DNA of 64,000 nucleotides from Shimia biformata (GCF_016888515.1 NZ_JAFEJK010000001.1:930001-994000), one strand, 5' to 3'. Numbered from the stretch's first letter, positions 1 through 9,993 are shown. Notes: a model not told the origin generated them from the letters alone. Program-made: numbers and translations.

Positions 1-308
1 ATGAAGGTTGGGCCAATGTCCCGCCGGGTGCGCGTATCTCGCTTTATGAAAACCCGAACTACCAGGCGGTTCCGTTTGCGAAAATGACGCTGCAGTCCAT
101 CCTGTCGGCAGACCCGAACAACTCGACGGTTGAGCCTTCGCCCTACGTCGGGGTCCAGTTCGCCGCCATCCCGGAATTCGCGGGCATCGCGACGGACGTC
201 AGCCAGGAGTTCTCGGCTGTGTATGCCGGTCAGCAAACTGTGGACGAAGCTCTGGCCAAAGCGCAGGCGCTGACCAACGACGCAATGGAAGCCGCCGGTT
301 ACCGCTGA
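1..308 (+). CDS. smoE: Polyol ABC transporter substrate-binding protein, C-terminal fragment
   Basis: The reading frame is open from base 3, so this is the last ~101 residues of a gene that begins before the window. The fragment has a periplasmic-binding-protein tail (ISLYENPNYQAVPFAKM, then a helical end with AKAQALTNDAMEAAGY) of the kind seen at the C-terminus of MalE-type binding proteins. Identity rests mainly on context: it is followed by two permeases, an ATPase, a sorbitol-dehydrogenase-like SDR and a mannitol-2-dehydrogenase-like enzyme, the gene order of the Rhodobacter smo operon. It would capture sorbitol or mannitol in the periplasm and deliver it to SmoF/SmoG. The ligand is inferred. 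Confidence 0.8.
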   Translation, partial: EGWANVPPGARISLYENPNYQAVPFAKMTLQSILSADPNNSTVEPSPYVGVQFAAIPEFAGIATDVSQEFSAVYAGQQTVDEALAKAQALTNDAMEAAGYR

Positions 309-426
309 CGGCCATCCTCCCCTGGCAGGGGGCGGCCGGATCGCCCCCTGCACACAACGACCGACACCTCGTACACTTGACCCATCGCAACAAGGCGGCC
401 TGACCGCCAACAGAGGAGGCGTGCCA

Positions 427-1293
427 ATGGCGACCCAGCATTCCCGATCCGCCGCCCGCTTGATGATGGCCCCGGCCGTGATCCTGCTCCTGGGCTGGAT
501 GCTTATCCCGCTGACAATGACTCTCTACTTTTCGTTCAAGAAATACCTGCCCCTGCGTGGCGGCGATCTGGGATGGGTTGGGTTCGACAACTATGTCCGG
601 TTCGTTTCGTCCAGTTCGTTCTGGCCAGCCGTGGCAACGACGCTGATCATCGTTGGCGGTGTCCTGTTCATCACCCTGATCCTCGGAGTCCTGCTGGCAC
701 TACTGCTGGACCAGCCGATGTGGGGGCAGGGGGTCGTGCGCATCCTGGTGATCGCGCCGTTCTTCGTGATGCCCACGGTGTCCGGTCTGGTCTGGAAAAA
801 CATGTTCATGGACTCCAACAACGGGTTCCTTGCTCATCTCTGGCGCGCCTTTGGCGCTGAGCCGGTGCAGTGGCTTAGCCAGGCATCCTTGCCGTCTCTC
901 ATCATGATCATTTCATGGCAATGGCTGCCCTTTGCCACGCTGATCCTTTTGACTGCGATTCAATCGCTGGACAGTGAACAGCTTGAGGCATCGGAAATGG
1001 ATGGGGCCAACTGGCTGAACCGGTTTGGCTTTATCATCCTGCCGCACCTTGCCCGCGCGATAACTGTCGTGGTGCTGATCCAGACGATCTTTCTTCTGTC
1101 GATCTTCGCCGAGATTTTCGTGACCACCGCAGGCGCTTTCGGCACCAAGACGCTGACCTACCTGATCTACCAGCGCGTTCTGGAAAGCCAGAATGTCGGC
1201 CTTGGCTCAGCGGGCGGTGTCTATGCCATCATACTTGCCAATATCGTCGCCATCTTCCTGATGCGCATCGTCGGCAAGAACCTGGACGCGTGA
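427..1293 (+). CDS. smoF: Polyol (sorbitol/mannitol) ABC transporter permease SmoF
   Basis: A 288-residue inner-membrane permease of the MalF type with about six hydrophobic segments. The cytoplasmic EAA loop that docks on the ATPase is visible as EASEMDGANWLNRFGFIILP near residues 192-211. An in-frame GTG at 421 sits only one base from the AGGAGG at 414-419, while the ATG at 427 has a normal 7-base spacing, so I take 427. It pairs with SmoG to form the channel for the sugar alcohol handed over by SmoE. It follows smoE by about 120 bases and precedes smoG by 12 bases, so co-transcription is expected. Confidence 0.88.
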   Translation: MATQHSRSAARLMMAPAVILLLGWMLIPLTMTLYFSFKKYLPLRGGDLGWVGFDNYVRFVSSSSFWPAVATTLIIVGGVLFITLILGVLLALLLDQPMWGQGVVRILVIAPFFVMPTVSGLVWKNMFMDSNNGFLAHLWRAFGAEPVQWLSQASLPSLIMIISWQWLPFATLILLTAIQSLDSEQLEASEMDGANWLNRFGFIILPHLARAITVVVLIQTIFLLSIFAEIFVTTAGAFGTKTLTYLIYQRVLESQNVGLGSAGGVYAIILANIVAIFLMRIVGKNLDA

Positions 1294-1305
1294 GGAGGAA
1301 CCGAT

Positions 1306-2136
1306 ATGGCCCGCGCAGTAACCAACCGCCGCAAGACGATAAACACCATCGCAGCATGGACCATCGGCTTGCTGATCTTCTTCCCGATCCTGTGGATCAT
1401 CGTCTTGTCGTTCAAATCCGAGGGCGACGCGATCAAGACCCCGCTTCAGGTGCTGGGGTCGGCCTGGACCCTTGAGAGCTATTTTGTCGTCCAGGAACGG
1501 TCGGACTATTTCAAGCATTTCTTCAACTCGGTCACCATCGCCGTCGGGTCGACCCTTCTGGGCATCCTGATTGCGGTGCCTGCCGCCTGGTCGATGGCCT
1601 TCGTGCCATCGAAGCGGACCCGGGACATCCTGATGTGGATGCTGTCGACCAAGATGCTGCCAGCCGTCGGCGTTCTTTATCCGATCTACCTGCTGTTCAT
1701 CCGGCTTGGGCTTCTTGATACCACGTTCGGCCTGGTGATCGTGCTGATGCTGATCAACCTGCCGATCATCGTCTGGATGCTATACACCTATTTCCGCGAA
1801 ATTCCGGGCGAGATCCTGGAAGCCGCGCGGATGGACGGGGCCAATCTTCGCGCCGAATTGCTCTATGTGCTGACGCCGATGGCCGTTCCCGGCATCGCAT
1901 CCACCATCCTGTTGAACGTCATCCTTGCCTGGAACGAGGCGTTCTGGACGCTCAACCTCACTGCGGCCAAGGCCGCGCCGCTGACGGCTTTCATCGCCAG
2001 CTACTCCAGCCCCGAAGGTCTGTTCTACGCCAAGCTCAGCGCCGCCTCGGTCATGGCCATCGCGCCGATCCTGATCATGGGTTGGTTCAGCCAGAAACAG
2101 CTTGTCCGGGGTCTGACCTTCGGCGCCGTGAAATAA
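1306..2136 (+). CDS. smoG: Polyol ABC transporter permease SmoG
   Basis: A 276-residue MalG-type inner-membrane permease with about six membrane segments. The first is near residues 15-35. The EAA loop reads [20 protein letters not shown] around residues 179-198. A strong GAGGAGGAACC ribosome site lies just before the ATG. It forms the second half of the translocation pore with SmoF. The smoK start lies 11 bases downstream. Family assignment (carbohydrate ABC permease) is secure; the polyol substrate is inferred from smoK, smoS and mtlK downstream. Confidence 0.88.
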   Translation: MARAVTNRRKTINTIAAWTIGLLIFFPILWIIVLSFKSEGDAIKTPLQVLGSAWTLESYFVVQERSDYFKHFFNSVTIAVGSTLLGILIAVPAAWSMAFVPSKRTRDILMWMLSTKMLPAVGVLYPIYLLFIRLGLLDTTFGLVIVLMLINLPIIVWMLYTYFREIPGEILEAARMDGANLRAELLYVLTPMAVPGIASTILLNVILAWNEAFWTLNLTAAKAAPLTAFIASYSSPEGLFYAKLSAASVMAIAPILIMGWFSQKQLVRGLTFGAVK

Positions 2137-2147
2137 GGAAAAGCAAA

Positions 2148-3152
2148 ATGGGACAAATTCATCTCAGCAAAGTCACCAAGAGCTTCGGCGACGTCGAGGT
2201 CATCCCGCCCCTGGACCTTCAGATCGACGAAGGCGAGTTCGTTGTCTTCGTCGGCCCTTCCGGCTGCGGCAAGTCCACATTGCTGCGCCTGATCGCGGGA
2301 CTTGAGGATGTGACGGGCGGTCAGGTAATGATCGACGGGCAGGACGCTACCACGATGCCGCCTGCGAAACGCGGTCTGGCGATGGTGTTCCAGTCATATG
2401 CGCTTTACCCTCATATGTCGGTTCGCAAGAATATCGCATTTCCGCTGCGCATGGCGGGGCTAGACAAGGCGGAACAGGATCGCCGGGTGGCGCAGGCCGC
2501 CGATGTCCTGAACCTGACGGACTACCTGGACCGCCGTCCCGGTCAGCTGTCAGGCGGCCAGCGCCAGCGTGTCGCCATTGGCCGCGCCATCGTGCGCGAA
2601 CCCGCCGCCTTCCTGTTTGACGAGCCGCTTTCGAACCTTGATGCCGCGCTACGTGTCGGGATGCGTCTTGAGATTTCCGAACTGCACAAGCGTCTTGCAA
2701 CGACAATGATCTATGTCACCCACGATCAGGTGGAGGCGATGACCATGGCCGACAAGATCGTGGTGCTTCAGGCCGGTGTGATCGAACAGGTCGGCAGCCC
2801 GCTCGAGCTATATCGCAGTCCGCGCAACACCTTTGTTGCGGGCTTCATCGGCAGCCCGAAGATGAACCTTCTGGGAGGGACCGAAGCGGCAAAACACGAT
2901 GCCCGGACCATCGGTATCCGGCCCGAACATATCGCGATCTCGTCAGAAAGCGGCGATTGGGAAGGCGTTGTCGGGGTCTCGGAACACCTGGGATCGGACA
3001 CGTTCTTCCACGTCAACTGCCCGGCATTTGCCGAGCCGCTGACCGTGCGCGCCAGCGGCGAGATTGACCTCAAATATGGCGCCAAGGTCTTCCTGACGCC
3101 CGATCCTGCGCATTTGCATCGGTTCGACGACAAGGGGTTGCGGCTGGGATGA
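2148..3152 (+). CDS. smoK: Polyol ABC transporter ATP-binding protein SmoK (MalK/UgpC type)
   Basis: A 334-residue ATPase that powers the SmoEFG importer. Walker A is GPSGCGKST (about residues 38-46), the Q-loop region is [12 protein letters not shown], the ABC signature is [14 protein letters not shown], and Walker B is [12 protein letters not shown] followed by the H-loop THDQVEAM. Residues after ~235 form the TOBE-like regulatory domain typical of MalK/UgpC proteins. The open frame extends upstream to 2082, but the ATG at 2148 has a ribosome site (AAGGAAA) and gives the normal MalK start. Its TGA overlaps the smoS ATG (ATGA), implying translational coupling. Confidence 0.92.
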   Translation: MGQIHLSKVTKSFGDVEVIPPLDLQIDEGEFVVFVGPSGCGKSTLLRLIAGLEDVTGGQVMIDGQDATTMPPAKRGLAMVFQSYALYPHMSVRKNIAFPLRMAGLDKAEQDRRVAQAADVLNLTDYLDRRPGQLSGGQRQRVAIGRAIVREPAAFLFDEPLSNLDAALRVGMRLEISELHKRLATTMIYVTHDQVEAMTMADKIVVLQAGVIEQVGSPLELYRSPRNTFVAGFIGSPKMNLLGGTEAAKHDARTIGIRPEHIAISSESGDWEGVVGVSEHLGSDTFFHVNCPAFAEPLTVRASGEIDLKYGAKVFLTPDPAHLHRFDDKGLRLG

Positions 3153-3919
3153 AACGGTTGGCGGGGAAAACGGCGCTGATCACCGGGGCGGCGCGCGGTA
3201 TCGGGCTTGAGTTCGCCCGCACTTTTGCCGCCGAGGGCGCGCGCGTGGCCATCGCCGATATAGACATTGAGCGGGCCGGGGATGCCGCGGCAGAACTGGA
3301 CGCGGCGATTGCTGTGCAGATGGACGTCAGCAAGCAGGACAGCATCGACAGCGCGGTTGCGGAAACGGTGCGGCAGCTTGGCGGGATCGACATTCTGGTC
3401 AATAATGCGGCCCTGTTCACCGCCGCGCCGATCGCCGAGATCGAACGCCGCGATTTTGATCGCGTTTTTTCCGTCAATGTCGCCGGAGTTCTGTTCACTA
3501 TGCAGGCGGCCGCACGTCACATGGTCGAGCGTGGCAAAGGTGGCAAGATCATCAATTTGGCAAGCCAGGCCGGTCGCCGGGGAGAGCCGCTGGTCGCCGT
3601 CTATTGCGCGTCGAAGGCGGCGGTGATCAGCCTGACGCAATCGGCGGGGCTGAACCTGATTTCAGACGGGATCAATGTCAACGCAATCGCGCCCGGCGTG
3701 GTGGATGGTGAACACTGGGACGGGGTGGACGCGCTGTTTGCCCGGTACGAAGGCAAACCCCCCGGTCAGAAGAAGCAAGAAGTCGGCGGCGCGGTGCCCT
3801 TTGGACGCATGGGGCTGGCATCGGATCTGACGGGCATGGCGGTTTTCCTGGCGTCCAATGAGTCCGACTACATCGTGGGCCAGACCTTTGGCGTTGACGG
3901 CGGCAACTGGTTGGCATGA
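3149..3919 (+). CDS. smoS: Sorbitol dehydrogenase, short-chain dehydrogenase type (SmoS/PolS)
   Basis: A 256-residue cytoplasmic SDR that would oxidise D-sorbitol to D-fructose with NAD+. The cofactor motif TGAARGIG is at residues 12-19, NNA at 85-87, and the catalytic Ser139, Tyr152 and Lys156 (YxxxK) are present. Length and spacing match classical SDRs. The start overlaps the smoK stop and the stop overlaps an in-frame ATG of the next gene. Placement between smoK and the mannitol dehydrogenase is the reason for naming it SmoS rather than a generic SDR. Confidence 0.88.
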   Translation: MKRLAGKTALITGAARGIGLEFARTFAAEGARVAIADIDIERAGDAAAELDAAIAVQMDVSKQDSIDSAVAETVRQLGGIDILVNNAALFTAAPIAEIERRDFDRVFSVNVAGVLFTMQAAARHMVERGKGGKIINLASQAGRRGEPLVAVYCASKAAVISLTQSAGLNLISDGINVNAIAPGVVDGEHWDGVDALFARYEGKPPGQKKQEVGGAVPFGRMGLASDLTGMAVFLASNESDYIVGQTFGVDGGNWLA

Positions 3920-3942
3920 GAGACGGGATCGAGGGTGTGGGA

Positions 3943-5412
3943 ATGATTGACCTTTCCTATGATACACTGGCGGATCTGCCGGAAGACGTGGCGCGCCCCA
4001 GCTATGCGCGTGCTGAATTGACACCAGGAATCCTGCATATCGGAGTTGGGAATTTCCACCGCGCACACCAGGCCTGGTATTTGCACCGTCTGTTCCAGCA
4101 GGGGCGCAATCTGGATTGGGCGATCATCGGCGCGGGCGTGCGTCCTTATGACGAACTCCAGCGCCTGAAACTGGCTGGGCAGGATTTCCTGACAACGCTG
4201 ATCGAACTGGACCCGTCAGGCAGCTCGGCCGAGGTTGTCGGCGCAATGATCGATTATGTCCCGGTGGAAGACGGCAATGCCGCGTTGATCGAGCGTATGG
4301 CACAGCCGGACATCCGCATTGTCGCCCTGACCGTGACCGAGGGCGGGTATTACACCGCCCCGGCGACCAAGGGCTTTGATTTCAGCCATCCCGACATTGT
4401 CCACGACGCGGCGCACCCGTTGAGACCGCGGACAGCGTTTGGTGCGATGGTGGCCGCCCTCAGGCTACGCCGTGACCGGGGGCTGGGTCCGTTCACCGGA
4501 ATGAGTTGTGACAACCTGCAAGGCAACGGCCGCATTTTGCGCCAGACGCTGGTGTCGCTGGCGCGCCTTTCGGACCCGGCGCTTGCCGACTGGATCAATG
4601 CGAACTGCAGTTTTCCCAATGCGATGGTTGATTGCATTGTGCCTGCGACAGGTGAAACCGAACTGGCGCTGGCGCGCGGTTTCGGCATCAACGACGCTGT
4701 GCCGGTGACGCATGAGAATTTCCGCCAATGGGTGATCGAGGACGATTTCTGCGCCGGACGCCCGGATTGGGACAAGGCGGGCGCGGTGTTTTCCGATCAC
4801 GTTCACGTCTACGAGGCAATGAAGATCCGCATCCTGAACGGTGGCCACCAGGTAATCGCAAACGCCGGTGAGATCCTGTCGGTGCCGACCATCGCCGACT
4901 GTATGGCGCATCCAATGATCGGCGCGCTGTTTGCCAAGGTTGCGCGGCAAGAGATTGCGCCCCATGTCGACCCGGTACCGGGCATGTCCGCCCAAGCTTA
5001 TGTCGATCTTATCGAAACCCGTTTTTCCAATCCGCGCATCGTCGATACGACCCGGCGGGTGGCGTTTGACGGATCGGCAAGGCACCCCGGCTTCGTGATG
5101 CCCTCAGTCCGCGACGGGCTGGCGCGCGGCACGTCGGTGTCCGGGCTTGCGCTTGTCGAGGCACTTTGGGCGCGGATGTGTGAGGGTACGCGCGAGGACG
5201 GCAGCCGGATAGCAGCCAACGATCCCCAGTGGGGCGCGCTGAATGCGGCAGCCATGGCCGCAAAAACTGATCCTTCAGCCTGGCTTGCTCAGACGGCGTA
5301 TTATGGCGATCTCGCGTCTGACGACCGGTTCACCGCCCAATTTGTTCGCTGGTTCGACGCGATCTGGGCACATGGGGCGGCCGAGGCAATTCGCGAATTC
5401 CTCGAGAATTGA
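3943..5412 (+). CDS. mtlK: Mannitol 2-dehydrogenase (MtlK)
   Basis: A 489-residue polyol-specific long-chain dehydrogenase oxidising D-mannitol to D-fructose. The N-terminal dinucleotide-binding segment reads HIGVGNFHRAHQAWYL, and the C-terminal domain contains the family segment KIRILNGGHQ with the active-site Lys/Asn/His region. Two starts are possible: the ATG at 3916 that overlaps the smoS stop (498 residues) and the ATG at 3943, preceded by GAGGG at 7-base spacing. I prefer 3943 because the protein then begins close to the family's usual N-terminus. The product fructose would feed the kinase that follows. Confidence 0.88.
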   Translation: MIDLSYDTLADLPEDVARPSYARAELTPGILHIGVGNFHRAHQAWYLHRLFQQGRNLDWAIIGAGVRPYDELQRLKLAGQDFLTTLIELDPSGSSAEVVGAMIDYVPVEDGNAALIERMAQPDIRIVALTVTEGGYYTAPATKGFDFSHPDIVHDAAHPLRPRTAFGAMVAALRLRRDRGLGPFTGMSCDNLQGNGRILRQTLVSLARLSDPALADWINANCSFPNAMVDCIVPATGETELALARGFGINDAVPVTHENFRQWVIEDDFCAGRPDWDKAGAVFSDHVHVYEAMKIRILNGGHQVIANAGEILSVPTIADCMAHPMIGALFAKVARQEIAPHVDPVPGMSAQAYVDLIETRFSNPRIVDTTRRVAFDGSARHPGFVMPSVRDGLARGTSVSGLALVEALWARMCEGTREDGSRIAANDPQWGALNAAAMAAKTDPSAWLAQTAYYGDLASDDRFTAQFVRWFDAIWAHGAAEAIREFLEN

Positions 5413-5483
5413 TTTTCCCGTTGAATGGCGTCCATAAGTGATCGGACTAAGAGGGCCGAAAGCAAGTGAGAAAAGGGGGCGGG

Positions 5484-6410
5484 ATGATCCTGTGTTGTGG
5501 TGAAGCATTGATCGACATGATCCCCGAGACGATGGGTTCCGGGGCCCAGGGATTTGTGCCCCACAATGGCGGCGCGGTTTTCAACACTGCAATTGCGCTG
5601 GGTCGGCTGGGCCAGCCTGTGGGCCTTTTGACAGGCATGTCGTCGGATCGGTTCGGGGGACAGTTGCGCGATGGGTTGAAGGCATCGCATGTCGACATGT
5701 CCCACGTTGTCACGACCGAACGCCCAACGACGCTGGCCTTTGTTCATCTTGAAGGTGGGCACGCAACATACAGCTTCTTTGACGAAAATTCCGCCGGTCG
5801 CATGATCTCGATTTCCGATATTCCGCCGTTGCCCGGTGAGGTTGGAACACTGTTCTTTGGTGGAATCAGCTTGGCGGCGGAACCCTGCTCGGATACCTAT
5901 GCCGCTCTGCTTGCCCGCGACGGGGCAACACGCGTTGTCATGCTTGACCCGAATATCCGGCCCGGTTTCATCGAGGATGAGGCGCGCTATCGCAGTCGTC
6001 TGGGTGGCATGATCGCGAAGGCCGATATCATCAAGATTTCGGACGAGGATCTGGATTGGCTGATACCCGGCGGCGCAGACCACATCGAAAAGGCCCGTGA
6101 GCTGCAGGCGCAGGGTCCGTCGTTTGTGATCCTGACCAAGGGCGCGGATGGCGCCGTGGGAGTCCTGCGCGGCGGCGATGTCGTCCGGGTTCCGTCTGTG
6201 CCGACAGAAGTGGTCGATACGGTTGGCGCAGGAGATACGTTCAACGCCGGTGTTCTGGCTTCGCTGAATGCGGCCGGAGCGTTGGTCAAATCAAATCTTC
6301 CGGCACTGTCTTCGAAGACGGCAGCCGAAGCGTTGGCTTTCGGGGCAAAGGTCGCGTCGGTGACCGTTTCACGGGCGGGCGCAAACCCGCCTTGGGCGCG
6401 CGAACTGTAA
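5484..6410 (+). CDS. Fructokinase, PfkB family
   Basis: A 308-residue ribokinase-fold sugar kinase. The N-terminal glycine-rich segment NGGAVFNTAIALGRLG and the C-terminal PfkB signature DTVGAGDTFNAG (anion hole and catalytic Asp) are present. As the last gene of the polyol operon it most likely phosphorylates fructose made by SmoS and MtlK to fructose 6-phosphate, corresponding to MtlZ of Rhodobacter. A GTG at 5466 is in frame, but the ATG at 5484 has the better spacing to the GGGGGCGGG purine stretch. The gene converges with the tetR-type gene, whose stop is about 50 bases away. Confidence 0.85.
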   Translation: MILCCGEALIDMIPETMGSGAQGFVPHNGGAVFNTAIALGRLGQPVGLLTGMSSDRFGGQLRDGLKASHVDMSHVVTTERPTTLAFVHLEGGHATYSFFDENSAGRMISISDIPPLPGEVGTLFFGGISLAAEPCSDTYAALLARDGATRVVMLDPNIRPGFIEDEARYRSRLGGMIAKADIIKISDEDLDWLIPGGADHIEKARELQAQGPSFVILTKGADGAVGVLRGGDVVRVPSVPTEVVDTVGAGDTFNAGVLASLNAAGALVKSNLPALSSKTAAEALAFGAKVASVTVSRAGANPPWAREL

Positions 6411-6462
6411 ACCCTTCTTGTGACCGCTTGTGTCGCCCGTCGGGGCGCGCGTGAATGACCCG

Positions 6463-7125
6463 TCAGCCCGATTCCTTGAGCAGCATGTAGCGATGCGTTG
6501 CTTCTTTCAGGCCATCTCTAAGTGACTGATCTCGTGTGGAAAAAACGTGGTAGTCGTTGACTAGGTCGTTTTGCAGCGCCCCGACGATCAGCTGAAAGCA
6601 AAAGCTCAGTCGTTCCTTGGTCTCTTCCGGTGAGAAGGCGGGAAAAAGGGTTGCGCAGGCGCGGCGGTAGTTGCGCATGATCTCGCGCGCGCTGTCTCGC
6701 ATTGGCGCCCAGGGGTCGTCTGGCTCAAGTATGCGAAGCAGTGACTCTCGCAAGACCCCGCGGACCGGCCCGGTGAAAAGGTCTGCCATCAGGTCGACCA
6801 GCGCATCAAGTGCCTCGCTGGGGTCCATTTCATAAAGCTGATCCATGCTGACGCGTGCGTGGATCTCTGAGTTGCAGAATTGGATCGCGGCGGCGCGTAA
6901 GGCGCGGAAATAGGCCTCTTTGTCCTCAAACCGGGTGTAGAAGCTTCCCACCGACTGGCCACATTCCTTTGCCAGATCAGAAACTTTCAAGTCGTTGAAC
7001 CGGTTGCTGTTCAACAGCTTGATCCCGGCCTCGATATACGCGTCCCGGATGCGACGGCTGCGGGCTTGCCTGGCCGGGAGAACGCCGGGGATGTGTTCAT
7101 CCATCAGTAGCGTGTCGATTTCCAT
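6463..7125 (-). CDS. TetR/AcrR family transcriptional regulator
   Basis: A 220-residue one-component repressor. The N-terminal helix-turn-helix covers roughly residues 22-68, with RIRDAYIEAGIKLL, then KVSDLAKECGQSVGSFYTRFEDKEAYF, the usual TetR recognition-helix pattern. The remainder is a helical ligand-binding domain. The ATG at 7125 has AGGA at 6-base spacing; an upstream GTG at 7152 is less likely. It lies 77 bases downstream of dctM on the same strand, so it may be co-transcribed with the TRAP genes. It is a candidate for the protein binding the paired operators at 10026-10123, but nothing in the sequence proves this. The ligand is unknown. Confidence 0.88.
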   Translation of the reverse strand: MEIDTLLMDEHIPGVLPARQARSRRIRDAYIEAGIKLLNSNRFNDLKVSDLAKECGQSVGSFYTRFEDKEAYFRALRAAAIQFCNSEIHARVSMDQLYEMDPSEALDALVDLMADLFTGPVRGVLRESLLRILEPDDPWAPMRDSAREIMRNYRRACATLFPAFSPEETKERLSFCFQLIVGALQNDLVNDYHVFSTRDQSLRDGLKEATHRYMLLKESG

Positions 7126-7202
7126 GCCATTCCTATTTGTGAGGTCGGTCACTCCATGATGTAAGCGCGCCGCGTTCCCCTGTCAAAGCGGCGCGCTGTC
7201 CG

Positions 7203-8462
7203 CTATCGGACAAAGAACAAGGCTGTCTGGGGAACAAACGTCACCACCAGCAGCACCACGAGGATCAGGGCGATGAAAGGCAGAACCGCGCGGCAGATTT
7301 CGACAAAGCTCTCGCGGAACGCGGTCATTGCAACGATCAGGTTCAGCCCGAGCGGGGGCGTCAGGAACCCGATCTCAAGGTTGATGACCATGATGACGCC
7401 AAAGTGGATCGGATCAATGCCATAGGCCATCGCCGGGATCATCAACAGGGGGCCAAGGATCAGGATGGCCGAGATCACGTCGAACAGGCAGCCCACAATC
7501 AGCAACAACACGTTAACCGCCAGCAGGAAGGCAATCTTGTTGTCGGTTACCGATGTGATCCACAACGCCAGGGCATCGGGGATTTCCTCGATCGTCAGGA
7601 TCGTCTTGAGGCTAAGAGCCACGGCGACGATGGGAAACAGCATCCCCAGCAGTTTCGCCGTGTCGACGCAGGTATAGTAGAAGTCGATGGGCCTGAGTTC
7701 GCGGTGAATGAATATCTCGACAAAGAGCGCGTAGACCAGCGCCACGGCTGCGGCCTCGGTCGCCGAGAAATAGCCGGAATAGATGCCCCCCAACAGGATT
7801 ACCGGCAGCAAGGCAGACCAGCCGCCACGCTTCAGTGCGGTCGAAAATTCGGTCAGGTTAAAGGGCTGCGCGGGCATCTTGCGGTTGACCCAATAGGAGT
7901 ACCCCGCCAGCACGCCCGCGATCATCAGGCCCGGAATTATCCCTGCCAGGAACAGGTCGGCAATGCTTTGTTCATTGACGATGCCATAGAGGATCAACGG
8001 GATCGACGGTGGGATGATGATGCCCAGGGTGCCGCCCGATGTCAGCGCGCCAAGCGAGAAGCGCTTGGAATAGCCGTTTTCCAAAAGCGCAGGGTAGAGG
8101 ATCGTGCCCACGGCCAGAAGCGTGACCGGCGAAGAGCCGGATATGGCAGCGAAGATGGCGCAGCTGAGGATCGTGGCCACGGCCAGCCCGCCGGGGATGG
8201 GGCGCGTGACGCTGATGGCCAGGTCGATCAGGCGGCGCGCGATCGAGCCCCGCGTCATGATCGACCCCGCAAGAAGGAACATCGGGATTGCCAGAAGAAG
8301 CGCGTTGTCGAGGCTGATCCAGATATCTTCGGCCAGATATTCAAGGTGCCCGTCGCCCCAGACCAGATGCACATAGGCCGCAGAAGCCAACAGGATGACG
8401 ATGATGTTCTGGCGCAGCGCCAGAAGACTCAGAACCATCGCAAGAAGAAGCACAGCATACAT
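7203..8462 (-). CDS. dctM: TRAP transporter large permease, DctM type
   Basis: A 419-residue, very hydrophobic inner-membrane protein with about 11-12 segments. It shows typical DctM stretches such as IPMFLLAGSIMTRGSIARRLIDL near residues 58-80, SGGTLGIIIPPSIPLILYG around 140, and the C-terminal LEIGFLTPPLGLNLIVA. It is the ion-coupled channel subunit of a tripartite ATP-independent periplasmic transporter. dctQ ends four bases before its start codon, so the two are translationally linked. The substrate cannot be read from the sequence; TRAP systems usually carry carboxylates. Confidence 0.93.
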   Translation of the reverse strand: MYAVLLLAMVLSLLALRQNIIVILLASAAYVHLVWGDGHLEYLAEDIWISLDNALLLAIPMFLLAGSIMTRGSIARRLIDLAISVTRPIPGGLAVATILSCAIFAAISGSSPVTLLAVGTILYPALLENGYSKRFSLGALTSGGTLGIIIPPSIPLILYGIVNEQSIADLFLAGIIPGLMIAGVLAGYSYWVNRKMPAQPFNLTEFSTALKRGGWSALLPVILLGGIYSGYFSATEAAAVALVYALFVEIFIHRELRPIDFYYTCVDTAKLLGMLFPIVAVALSLKTILTIEEIPDALALWITSVTDNKIAFLLAVNVLLLIVGCLFDVISAILILGPLLMIPAMAYGIDPIHFGVIMVINLEIGFLTPPLGLNLIVAMTAFRESFVEICRAVLPFIALILVVLLVVTFVPQTALFFVR

Positions 8463-8466
8463 GATG

Positions 8467-8958
8467 TCACCCTGCAGGTTTGTCGGAATAGACTTTGAGC
8501 GCTGGGCGCAGCGCGAAGATCAAGTGTTTCAGCCCCGCTGAAGCGAAGGCGTAGGGGATGATCAGTTGCAGCGGCCAGAGCAGGAAATAAAGCACCGGGG
8601 CCTTGTCGCCGCTGTCCATCGAGATCTGAACGAAGGTCCAGGCGATATAGGCACCGGCAAAAAAGAACACCGCCGAAAAGACATCACCGATCCGCGTGAC
8701 GATCGCTCCGTGCCGCCCGGCAATGAAATCCAGAAACTCAGGCCGTAGGTGCGAGTTGTCCGAGGTTGCAAGCGTCAGCCCGAGGAACCCGGCGACGATG
8801 GCGCCATAGACAGCAAGCTGTTGCAAGCCCAGGAATGCAGTGGAGAAGACCTCCCGCCCGATGACATCCACCATCAAGAGCGCGGCAACGAGGGCGTAAG
8901 CCGCCGTTGCCACGATGGATTCAGAGAGCGTCAGTCCCTTGAGAACCGTCCGCAGCAT
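8467..8958 (-). CDS. dctQ: TRAP transporter small permease, DctQ type
   Basis: A 163-residue inner-membrane protein with four hydrophobic segments (about residues 14-34, 48-66, 90-110 and 126-150), the normal DctQ topology. The segment MVDVIGREVFSTAFLGLQQL is a typical DctQ signature region. The frame extends upstream into dctP, but the ATG at 8958 lies 7 bases after the dctP stop and gives the expected length. It binds DctM and helps receive substrate from DctP. Confidence 0.92.
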   Translation of the reverse strand: MLRTVLKGLTLSESIVATAAYALVAALLMVDVIGREVFSTAFLGLQQLAVYGAIVAGFLGLTLATSDNSHLRPEFLDFIAGRHGAIVTRIGDVFSAVFFFAGAYIAWTFVQISMDSGDKAPVLYFLLWPLQLIIPYAFASAGLKHLIFALRPALKVYSDKPAG

Positions 8959-8965
8959 CGTCAGC

Positions 8966-9949
8966 TCACGAACAGGCTTGCTTGGCGGCCAGGATCGCGT
9001 CCCATTTGGCCTTGGCGCTGTCGCCCAGCTCGTCAAGGATTGCGTCCTGCGCGGCCGGCGCCAGCGCTTTCCATGCGCCCAGTTCCTCGGCGTTGGGTTC
9101 AATTACGGTCGCCCCTTCCGAGGCCGCCTTTTTCAGCAGGGCACCTTCGGCCCCGCGGATCGCGGCACGCAGTTCCAGGAAGGTCGGCGCGGCTTCGTTG
9201 ATCCAGGCCTTTTCCTGGTCGCTCAGACCGTTCCAGGTTTTCTGCGACATGATCACGGCGCCAACCTGATGCTGGTGGCGGGTAAGGGTGATCTGCGGCG
9301 CGACTTTGTCATAGCCGGTGGCCACCCCAAAAACGGAAAGCTGGGTCGCGGCGCTGACCTGACCGGTTTTCAGTGCGGGCACGGCCTCGCTCGGGGCCAA
9401 CGGCACCGGCGTGCCCCCGGCGGCCTGGATGAACAGTGTATCGGTTGCCGATGGCGCGGTGCGGATCTTGATGCCGGACAGGTCCGCTGGTGTTCGGATA
9501 ACGTCTTTGGAGAAAATCACCTGATAGCCGACTTCCATCCAGCTGAGAGCATGAACTTTCGCCGCGTCAAATTCGGCCCCGTAGGTGTCCAGCAGGTGAT
9601 TGTCAGCGACGCAGTCGAATTGCTCGGCGCTGTCGAAAGCGTAGGGCGATGCCAGAAGCCCGAATTCGGGCACCAGAAGTGACACTGCGGTATTGGACAT
9701 CACCCCCATGTCGATCCGACCACGGGCGATTTGCTTCACCACGTCCTGCTCGCCACCCAGTTTTGAGCCGAGGAAAGGTTTGACCGTCAATTCGCCCCCT
9801 GAAACCTCGGCCAGCTTGTCGACAAATTTCATCGTGATCGCGCCCCAGGGCGAGTTCGGAGGTGGTGCAGCGCTGAGGCGCAATTCCTTGGCGTCGGCGG
9901 TGATGCTGCCTGCAACGACCAGTGCAGCGGCAATGGCTGTGAGTTTCAT
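8966..9949 (-). CDS. dctP: TRAP transporter substrate-binding protein, DctP type
   Basis: A 327-residue periplasmic solute-binding protein. Residues 1-20 form a Sec signal peptide ending in SITADA. The body shows DctP features: GGELTVKPFLGSKLGGEQDVVKQIARGRIDMG near 50-80 and LSGIKIRTAPSATDTLFIQAAGGTPVPLAPSEAVPAL near 155-195, which contains the conserved substrate-carboxylate arginine region. The ATG at 9949 is chosen because it begins the signal peptide and has GGGAGGAA upstream. It is the first gene of the dctPQM-tetR operon and is divergent from the aldehyde dehydrogenase cluster, suggesting that the imported compound is the substrate of those enzymes. Confidence 0.92.
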   Translation of the reverse strand: MKLTAIAAALVVAGSITADAKELRLSAAPPPNSPWGAITMKFVDKLAEVSGGELTVKPFLGSKLGGEQDVVKQIARGRIDMGVMSNTAVSLLVPEFGLLASPYAFDSAEQFDCVADNHLLDTYGAEFDAAKVHALSWMEVGYQVIFSKDVIRTPADLSGIKIRTAPSATDTLFIQAAGGTPVPLAPSEAVPALKTGQVSAATQLSVFGVATGYDKVAPQITLTRHQHQVGAVIMSQKTWNGLSDQEKAWINEAAPTFLELRAAIRGAEGALLKKAASEGATVIEPNAEELGAWKALAPAAQDAILDELGDSAKAKWDAILAAKQACS

Positions 9950-9993
9950 GGCGAGTTCCTCCCTGTCGTCTCGCGGTGCCAAAAACTGTCTCA

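Noticed and set aside
7404-8498. 364-residue open frame on the plus strand antisense to dctM
   Set aside because: Low-complexity, Asp/Arg/Gln-rich translation with no family pattern; it mirrors the strongly supported membrane protein on the other strand.
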